This document shows positions 23,930-29,246 of a stretch of 29,246 nt of DNA, piece by piece. The notes beneath the pieces were generated by a model that worked only from the letters and a program-made list of their open reading frames with translations, made no database searches and had not been told where the DNA came from. A program made the position numbers and the translations under genes. The DNA is from a virus. Numbering within the stretch: position 1 is the first letter of the stretch; every line of letters begins with the position of its first letter. The stretch is taken from positions 1 to 29,246 of the IMG/VR virus record IMGVR_UViG_3300044630_000758. One strand, given 5' to 3'.

Positions 23930-24139
23930 TCAATAAAAATTACCGCCACCGATGTCTTTAAGGTTTTTATCAGGTCCAACTTTGCTTGAACGAGCTGGTT
24001 TACCTTTTACAGCGTTGTTAGAGCGCTTAGATCCTGATGGACCTGCATCTAGTTTTTTGTCTTCTGGGCCACCACCTGAAGATAGTTTGCCAGTTTCTTG
24101 ATATGTTTGACGAAAGCCTTGTAAATTATTATCGGCCAT
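23930..24139 (-). CDS. Small hypothetical protein (69 aa)
   Basis: I do not recognise this gene. The 69-aa product is hydrophilic and rich in Gly, Lys, Ser and Asn (for example LSSGGGPEDKKLDAGPSG and KGKPARSSKVGPDKNL). It has no hydrophobic core and is probably disordered. Its ATG overlaps the portal TAA by one base, so it is almost certainly translated by coupling with the portal. A TGA stop is followed within 6 bases by copy 4 of the 31-bp element, so it is the last gene of the portal unit. Small basic disordered proteins near portal genes can be minor head components, but this is only a guess. Confidence 0.7.
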   Translation of the reverse strand: MADNNLQGFRQTYQETGKLSSGGGPEDKKLDAGPSGSKRSNNAVKGKPARSSKVGPDKNLKDIGGGNFY

Positions 24140-27066
24140 TATATTGCTCCTGTTGGGGGTGTCATTGGTTGTTGTGGTGCTGCGGGTGCTGCGGGTGCTG
24201 CGGGTGCTGCGGGTTGTGGTGCTGCCGGTGCCATAGCGCCCATTTGTTCCATGCCAGTTTGTTGCATTTGTTGTTGGGCTTGTTGCTCTGCTTGCATCAT
24301 TTGTTGTTGGTGCTCTTGTTCTGCTTGGGCAGACTGTTGAGCCGCATCTAATTGAGCTTTTGCATAGTCTGCTTGGCTTTGCATAGCACGTTGTTCTACT
24401 GTAATTCCGTGTTGGCGAATGTCCGCCTGTGCTTGTCTAGATGCTTCCATGGCCGTCATGTTTTGCTCGTGCACCATTGCTTGCTGATCTGAAGTAAGTT
24501 TCATTTGAGCATTAATAGCAGCCACGCGTTCTTTAGATGCGTTGTTGATGTCTGCAATAGCAATTTGAGTAGCTGTTTTGTTAGAATCAATCTGAGCTTG
24601 AGTTTCGTATCTAGACTTGAGATCCAATACCAAACGCTCCAACTCTGCAATCTTAAGATCGTAGTCTTGCTGTTGTTTTTGTGCATCAAGTTGCATACGA
24701 GCTTGTGCTTCTTGCTGTTTGCGTTGTGTCTCAGCCATTTGCGTCTTAAGAATAACTTGAGCAGTTGGGTCAGCTTCAGCAGCAGCTTGTTGTTGAGCTT
24801 GTTTACCTTGTTGTACTTTTTGTGCCAAACCTTGGATCTGTTGAATAAACGGTTCCATTGTTTGTTGTGAGTCTTGGTTAACCATTTGTGAAGCAAGAGC
24901 TAAAGCTTGTTGCGCTTCAAGATCAAGAGGTTTCTCTTGGTGTAATTCAAGAACATCACGACCGCCAGATGCTTCTGCTACGTAACCGCGCATAGACTGG
25001 AGGTAGTGTAATGTTAAGTGTTGTTTAATATGTTCTAAAGCATTAGGGGCAAAGACGGGGCCAATAACTGGGTTACCGCCGTATGCTGGGTTCTGTGCGT
25101 ACTCAAGGTGAATCTTAATGTGGGAAATGTGATCCTGGTCCGGGTATGCTGCAGCCGGACGACCCATTGTCATTGCCACGTTTTCGAGCGCAGGGTTAGA
25201 TTCTTTAGCACCCAATGGGTTTGGTAGAATCTCATCAATGTTAGGAATCTTTAATTGTTGCATAACGCGGCGGTATACACCACGGATATCAAACATGCCT
25301 GGGCTTGATTGATTTGCAGCAGTAGCCATTTGTAAAAGGGCTTGGTTCTGAGCAACGCGTTGTGTCTCAGAAAAAATGTTAGGATCTGATACTGGACGTA
25401 CATCATTGTTGTAAGCAAAATCACGAACTTCAATTGCTGTACCTGACTGGTTGTCCATGTCCTCTAAATACCAATGATTTAGACGGGAAATAATTGCCAG
25501 TGACTTAGCTTGTGAACGATGCAAACGTGCATGGATGGCAGAGAATACTTTAGCACCTTGCTCAATAAGAGCTTGGGCTGTGCCAACTGGCATGTTGTTG
25601 TTTGCTTCGCCAATCTTTTCTTCAGAAGTAGTTACAACGCCTTTTGCAGCAGATGTCAACCAACCCATCAATTCCATCAATACGCTTGACGGTGGATTGA
25701 AAGGCATAGCCATTGCAATCTTACGTACGTCATCTACTCCGGGCGCACCTTCAATTTCTACTACTTGCGTCGGTTCAATTCTGTCCGATTGTCCACCAAT
25801 TCGTCCACCTTTAAGCTTAAGAAGTGTTTGGCTGTTATTGATATGCGCAGCGTCCAATAGAGCACGAAGAGCACCGGTAAGAGCAGCAGATAGCCCGCCA
25901 ATAAGATGAGGGAGGCCAATGGCATAAGCGCCGCGCCAAGGAATAAATTTAAATTCGACGTACCAGTCAAGTTTTTCAAGCTTCTCATCGTTAGCTTCCC
26001 AGTTGCGATAAAGACCAATAACATCACCTGTGGTCTCATCAATCATCATAATATACGGAGCACGACGACCACCTGTTTCGGCATCGTCATCCAAACGCAT
26101 AAAGCAGGTAATCTCATAAATACGGCGCAAACCATCTATATTTTTAGATGGCTCGTCTTTACCTTCAATTTTGTTGTTTGCTTTTTCAGATTGTGTTTGG
26201 TCTGTTAGCGGCGCATCTGATGAATACGTTGAGTTAATATCACGATAAATACCTTGCTCAATACGTTGCAAGAAAATGTCTTCTGTAATGTCTTGTACTT
26301 CAGTTACACGCGGAGATGTGTAAAAGTTTGTAGTTGAGTACGGAAGAATAATGTTATCAATTGGAACCCACTCACACAACGGGCGTTTTTGTTCTTCGTC
26401 AAAACGCCATTTGAGGAATTGTGAGCCACCCAATGGTAGTTGAGTGAGCAACTGCTCCATCTCATCACGATATTCAGCAATTTGTTCTGTCAGCTGCCAA
26501 TTCATAAAAGAAACTTTACGATCTGCAGTTTCTTCTTTTAATCTGTCTGAGTTGCCTTTGACGTTAGATTTAACTAACCCGTCTGGTGGCAACAATTCTT
26601 TTGAGGCGCTGGCTGCAAAATCAACGCAAGCCTCTGCCATAACTGGGTGAACGACTTTGGAGGCTCCATCAAAGGTTGCGCCTCCGGGCGCGTCCTTACC
26701 CAAACCGGTACGGCGTAATCCTTCTTCGTATTGCTTGTCACGTTGTTTACGTGCTTCTTTATCTACATCAATATAGTCAAGATAATCGTTAGCTAACGTA
26801 AGAAGAACATCTTCATCAAATACTTCTGCTAAGTTTTCATAAAACTCAGGGTTTTTACGTGGGCCTTCTTTTGGCGTCATGTTAACTACAACAGAGCCAT
26901 CTTCTAATTCAATAATCTCTTCTTCAACTTCTCCGGGATCTAATCCTAGTTTTTCTTCGTAATAGTCCATCTCCACATCTTGAGCTTGCGCTTCTTGGAT
27001 GTTCTCTTCGGTTTCTAAACCGGGCAGGTTACCGCCAATTTGCATCGGAATTTGTGGATTTGCCAT
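24139..27066 (-). CDS. Portal protein (large, P22/SU10-like class)
   Basis: The portal forms the dodecameric ring at one capsid vertex through which DNA enters and leaves, and it docks the terminase. The N-terminal half is portal-like: an acidic leader, then DYLDYIDVDKEARKQRDKQYEEGLRRTG, a GGATFDGASKVVHPVMAEACVDFAASA segment, and a core with a WYVEFKFIPWRGAYAIGLPHLIGGLSAAL region. At 975 aa it is longer than most portals. The extra length is a C-terminal Gln/Ala-rich coiled-coil-like region (roughly residues 720-940) and an Ala-Pro tail encoded by a 9-bp tandem repeat. A long helical C-terminus recalls the barrel of P22-type portals. Placement between terL and the scaffold gene is canonical. 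Its TAA overlaps the ATG of the next gene by one base (TAATG). Confidence 0.9.
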   Translation of the reverse strand: MANPQIPMQIGGNLPGLETEENIQEAQAQDVEMDYYEEKLGLDPGEVEEEIIELEDGSVVVNMTPKEGPRKNPEFYENLAEVFDEDVLLTLANDYLDYIDVDKEARKQRDKQYEEGLRRTGLGKDAPGGATFDGASKVVHPVMAEACVDFAASASKELLPPDGLVKSNVKGNSDRLKEETADRKVSFMNWQLTEQIAEYRDEMEQLLTQLPLGGSQFLKWRFDEEQKRPLCEWVPIDNIILPYSTTNFYTSPRVTEVQDITEDIFLQRIEQGIYRDINSTYSSDAPLTDQTQSEKANNKIEGKDEPSKNIDGLRRIYEITCFMRLDDDAETGGRRAPYIMMIDETTGDVIGLYRNWEANDEKLEKLDWYVEFKFIPWRGAYAIGLPHLIGGLSAALTGALRALLDAAHINNSQTLLKLKGGRIGGQSDRIEPTQVVEIEGAPGVDDVRKIAMAMPFNPPSSVLMELMGWLTSAAKGVVTTSEEKIGEANNNMPVGTAQALIEQGAKVFSAIHARLHRSQAKSLAIISRLNHWYLEDMDNQSGTAIEVRDFAYNNDVRPVSDPNIFSETQRVAQNQALLQMATAANQSSPGMFDIRGVYRRVMQQLKIPNIDEILPNPLGAKESNPALENVAMTMGRPAAAYPDQDHISHIKIHLEYAQNPAYGGNPVIGPVFAPNALEHIKQHLTLHYLQSMRGYVAEASGGRDVLELHQEKPLDLEAQQALALASQMVNQDSQQTMEPFIQQIQGLAQKVQQGKQAQQQAAAEADPTAQVILKTQMAETQRKQQEAQARMQLDAQKQQQDYDLKIAELERLVLDLKSRYETQAQIDSNKTATQIAIADINNASKERVAAINAQMKLTSDQQAMVHEQNMTAMEASRQAQADIRQHGITVEQRAMQSQADYAKAQLDAAQQSAQAEQEHQQQMMQAEQQAQQQMQQTGMEQMGAMAPAAPQPAAPAAPAAPAAPQQPMTPPTGAI
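24179..24214. repeat. Four tandem 9-bp units in the portal C-terminus
   Basis: On the plus strand the unit gctgcgggt is repeated four times without change, encoding the Pro-Ala-Ala run near the portal C-terminus. Because the unit is 9 bp, slippage would change length by three residues without breaking the frame. Confidence 0.85.
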
Positions 27067-27069
27067 GTT

Positions 27070-27336
27070 TTATTTAAAAAGGTTGTTCCAGGCTTTTATT
27101 AAAGCTGGATTAGAATATGGATCGTTGTTTGCAGGTTTAGGTTTGGCAGTTTTACTAACAAATATTTCTGCTTTCATGTCTTCTGGGGACAAAACTTGTT
27201 TACCTTTAGCAAAACGGGGAATTATGCCCGTTTCTTGCATTAGCTTTTGTTGAGGCGTCATTATCAAGCCTTCACTAGCGGGGTGAACTCCTGCGTCTTC
27301 TAGTAATAGCTGTTTTGGGGTTTTTAATAAGTCCAT
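27070..27336 (-). CDS. Small hypothetical protein (88 aa) between terL and portal
   Basis: I do not recognise this family. The 88-aa protein contains two similar short stretches, LLKTPKQLLLEDAGVHP and IMTPQQKLMQETGIIP (about residues 3-18 and 25-40). Each has the pattern TPxQxLxxExG, so it may have arisen by duplication of a helical unit. The rest is hydrophilic, with a Lys/Pro-rich stretch near residues 60-70. The start codon has no Shine-Dalgarno: the only upstream sequence is the repeated 31-bp element ending 4 bases before ATG, so a leaderless mRNA is possible. It sits first in the portal unit, separated by 3 bases from the portal ATG. A packaging accessory or internal head role is conceivable, but nothing in the sequence proves it. 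Confidence 0.7.
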   Translation of the reverse strand: MDLLKTPKQLLLEDAGVHPASEGLIMTPQQKLMQETGIIPRFAKGKQVLSPEDMKAEIFVSKTAKPKPANNDPYSNPALIKAWNNLFK

Positions 27337-27341
27337 AATAC

Positions 27342-27372
27342 TACTAATGCAAAGAAATAAGGCATTCCGCCC
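27342..27372 (-). promoter_or_regulatory. 31-bp intergenic element, copy 5 (putative late promoter)
   Basis: On the minus strand this reads GGGCG, 16 bases, TGCATTAGTA, matching four other copies with identical spacing. It begins right at the TerL stop codon, and the ATG of the 88-aa gene follows 4 bases after TTAGTA. The arms AATAGGG and CCTTATT (one G-U pair) can form a 7-bp hairpin with a 7-base loop, followed by TCTTTG, resembling a small terminator for terL. The promoter role is inferred from repetition, strand bias and position. The halves do not match the sigma70 TTGACA/TATAAT consensus. Confidence 0.7.
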
Positions 27373-28814
27373 TATTGTGCATACGGGTTAACAAACTTCT
27401 TGCTATAAGCATCATCTGAGTAGTCATAATCTCTGGCTGGCAATGGATCTAACTGGATCCATCCAGAATCTCTTAGGACACGGAGCGCTTGTGACAGAGA
27501 GTCCACATAGTCATCATGCCCGCCGGCTTCTGGAAACGAACAAACTTGGCGAATAAACCTTTTAGCCCAGTCTGCTACATCATTCTTTTGTTTAGGGTCT
27601 TCTGGTATGTAAACTTTACCTTTTGCCACGAGCGGTGCCACAATGTTCACACGTTGTACCTTATCAGCACGTCCTGGGTTGTATCCACGCACAGGAACTC
27701 CGGCGCCCTGGAGTTCTTGTATGAGGGAAATACCAGCAGACTTATCTTCCATTAAGATCAGGTCTGCTTTACGTCCTTTACCAAAATCATTATCCGCACC
27801 GTACACAACTTCCTTAAAGTCATCGATGACTTTACGACGCAGTTCGGGATAAGACAAGTGAGCATCCCATGCGTCAAGCAAAATAATACTGGTGCCAATG
27901 TCTGTTTGTTCAAACACACCCCAAATAGTGCATGCAGTTGGGTCGTTGACTGTTTTTTCACTGGTAGCCGGGTCGTATGAGGCAATTACATATTCTAAGT
28001 CTGGTGTTGGTCTATTAGACTCCCACAGTTTAAAATGTTTACGTTTAATAATACCGGCTGCTTCTGGATCCAGGATTTCACCGTAGATCTCTTGTCTACC
28101 GATGTCTGTGCCGTCGTATGTTTCTAGCTGTTTAAAAAATGTTTCTGAAAGGTTAGCCCTGTTGTCATAAGACGAGGCATTTGCCACGTACACGTCACCA
28201 CCAACCTTACCCTCGTTAAGATCTACAATCAGTTCTTTTGGTTTTGGGGTTGTTGTGATGATTTGCTGGACTCTTGGGATTCTAGGGTCTCTAAGACGCA
28301 GTGTAAACTGAACGCCGTCGTACGCATCATCGATGTAATCAAATGCACACAGCTCGTCGAACCAGGCTCCGTGATATTGTTTACCACGGTAACGTTCTGG
28401 TTCAGAGGCTGGAATGCCTTGGATGAGGGATCCGTTTGTGAGGGTAATTTCAAAGAGGGACTTGTTGTAATCTCTGATAAGACTCTTGGGGATGATATTA
28501 AGAAGACCGGAGTCTCCTTCAAAGCAAGTGGCACGGATATCGTTAGATGTAGGAGCGGTAACGAGCCAGCGTGTGTTGTCGAAACGCCAAGCACGAATGC
28601 CAATCCAATGGCTAGCCGTGTGAGTTTTGCCAGATCCACGACCGGCAAGCATGAGAAACGTATCATATTCGCCATCTTCTGGCTCCTGTTGGTGCGGTAG
28701 GGCTTGAAGAGACCACTTAACTTGCCATATAGCAGCTTCGAGCTGCGCTTTAGGCCAGTGTTTGTGCGACTCTGCAAATTTTTTAAGAATTAACTCTTGT
28801 TTAGGTGTTAGCAT
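27372..28814 (-). CDS. terL: Terminase large subunit (TerL), DNA-packaging ATPase/nuclease
   Basis: This is the packaging motor: the N-terminal ATPase pumps DNA into the prohead and the C-terminal RNase H-like nuclease cuts the concatemer. Visible motifs are Walker A AGRGSGKT (about residues 57-64), Walker B GAWFDE (149-154), a coupling motif IITTTPKP (185-192), and three acidic nuclease sites: SYDPA (D281), ILMEDK (E356/D357) and GGHDDYVDS (D434/D435). At 480 aa it is full length, so the Hint-like ORF in front is not an intein splitting this gene. No small terminase subunit is recognisable in the window. The ATG at 28814 overlaps the stop of the upstream ORF. The TAG stop lies at the edge of a copy of the 31-bp element that starts the next transcription unit. 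Confidence 0.97.
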   Translation of the reverse strand: MLTPKQELILKKFAESHKHWPKAQLEAAIWQVKWSLQALPHQQEPEDGEYDTFLMLAGRGSGKTHTASHWIGIRAWRFDNTRWLVTAPTSNDIRATCFEGDSGLLNIIPKSLIRDYNKSLFEITLTNGSLIQGIPASEPERYRGKQYHGAWFDELCAFDYIDDAYDGVQFTLRLRDPRIPRVQQIITTTPKPKELIVDLNEGKVGGDVYVANASSYDNRANLSETFFKQLETYDGTDIGRQEIYGEILDPEAAGIIKRKHFKLWESNRPTPDLEYVIASYDPATSEKTVNDPTACTIWGVFEQTDIGTSIILLDAWDAHLSYPELRRKVIDDFKEVVYGADNDFGKGRKADLILMEDKSAGISLIQELQGAGVPVRGYNPGRADKVQRVNIVAPLVAKGKVYIPEDPKQKNDVADWAKRFIRQVCSFPEAGGHDDYVDSLSQALRVLRDSGWIQLDPLPARDYDYSDDAYSKKFVNPYAQ

Positions 28815-29246
28815 GTGGCAATAAACCCTTCTCCCACAAGAATGGTGTTGTCTGACCCAGTAGTTTCAATGTGAACACACAACTGGTCTTGTATTTGGTC
28901 GACTCTAGTGATGTACCGACGCGCTTGGTGCACACGAATAGGCGGAGAGTTCTGTTCTTGTATCAATTTTACCCGTGATTTAAAATAAATGGTGTAATAC
29001 TGGTAAGTTTCGTCGTAAATGACCGTAGATCTGTGACCAAGTGATTCGACTAAACTTTGTATCTGTAATATTGTACCATAATGAAAGGAAGAGATGCGAA
29101 ACTTATCGTCTTTTTTGTTGTATTGGCGAGATTTTGCGTACAAAATGCCAGAAAGCAGCTCCGTACGTTGTTCAGCGGATGCTAAAAGGTAATTTTCTGG
29201 TATCTTGGTCGGCGGGTTGGGTATTAATTGAGAACGTACGGACGGA
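28808..29246 (-). CDS. Hint/LAGLIDADG intein-like protein, C-terminal part (cut by window edge)
   Basis: The reading frame is open to the right edge, so only the C-terminal part is visible. It contains a segment of LAGLIDADG homing-endonuclease type: ASAEQRTELLSGILYAKSR, then KFRISS and a LVESLGH motif (family pattern R..LL.GL.DTDG ... LV.SLG). The acidic DTDG of the usual motif is replaced by YAKS, so the endonuclease is probably inactive. The end, VHIETTGSDNTILVGEGF followed by IATC, matches the last two strands of Hint/intein folds (pattern YDxxVe..h.FlvgGfivHN). It lacks the terminal His-Asn, and the stop comes directly after Cys. The stop overlaps the terL start (ATGCTAA), so the two are translationally coupled. 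It could be a free-standing homing-endonuclease relative or the tail of an intein in an upstream gene. The first Met-like codon visible is a TTG at 29143, but the frame clearly extends upstream of it. Confidence 0.6.
   Translation of the reverse strand, partial: PSVRSQLIPNPPTKIPENYLLASAEQRTELLSGILYAKSRQYNKKDDKFRISSFHYGTILQIQSLVESLGHRSTVIYDETYQYYTIYFKSRVKLIQEQNSPPIRVHQARRYITRVDQIQDQLCVHIETTGSDNTILVGEGFIATC

Noticed and set aside
27372-28814. TerL split by an intein
   Set aside because: TerL has all ATPase and nuclease motifs in one continuous 480-aa frame, so the Hint-like ORF is upstream of, not inside, the gene.

Overview
The window is a piece of a tailed bacteriophage (Caudoviricetes) genome: the packaging, capsid, fibre, lysis and tail block. 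Every gene I can support lies on the minus strand, so transcription runs from base 29246 towards base 1. Genes are packed tightly, with many ATGA or TAATG stop/start overlaps, and both edges cut through a gene. I see no tRNA, integrase, repressor or replication gene. The order TerL, portal, scaffold, major capsid protein, then two adaptor-like proteins and a nozzle-like protein suggests a short-tailed (podovirus-type) virion related to the P22/SU10 style of head-tail machinery. Short conserved hypothetical genes, a 2OG-Fe(II) oxygenase-like gene and S74 or YadA-like fibres resemble aquatic (freshwater or marine) phages. The host is probably Gram-negative; this is inference.

Layout in transcription order. 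(1) 29246-27372: the end of an intein-like Hint/LAGLIDADG ORF overlapping the start of a complete terminase large subunit. (2) 27336-23930: an 88-aa protein, a 975-aa portal and a 69-aa protein. (3) 23888-20012: a 64-aa protein, a GroES-like co-chaperonin, a scaffold-like protein, a 190-aa protein, a 220-aa virion protein and the major capsid protein, closed by a strong terminator. (4) 19827-8470: decoration-like and structural proteins, a collagen-like fibre, a Cys-rich repeat fibre, a 2OG-Fe(II) oxygenase, a GT2 glycosyltransferase, an S74 self-chaperoned fibre, then a lysis cassette with an XhlA-like membrane protein, two exported proteins, a spanin-like coiled-coil protein, a 3TM-type holin, an M15 peptidase and a GH24 lysozyme. 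(5) 8388-1718: a Lys/Gly-rich protein, a 55-aa protein, adaptors, a fibre-like protein, the nozzle and an 82-aa protein. (6) 1648-1: a 154-aa protein and the start of a large virion protein, possibly an ejection protein.

The most striking observation is a 31-bp element found five times, always on the minus strand and always between genes: GGGCG, exactly 16 bases, then TGCATTAGTA. It heads blocks 2 to 6 and is the best candidate for this phage's late promoter. Two copies end 4 bases before a start codon that has no Shine-Dalgarno, which suggests leaderless mRNAs. In four copies the spacer can also fold into a short hairpin made of different bases in each copy, so the element may end one unit and start the next.

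A second candidate system is the fibre locus. A Gly-Pro-Thr collagen-like protein, a 2OG-Fe(II) oxygenase of the type that includes prolyl hydroxylases, and a GT2 glycosyltransferase lie within about 4.3 kb on one strand. Together they could make a modified phage collagen; no substrate link is visible in the sequence itself.
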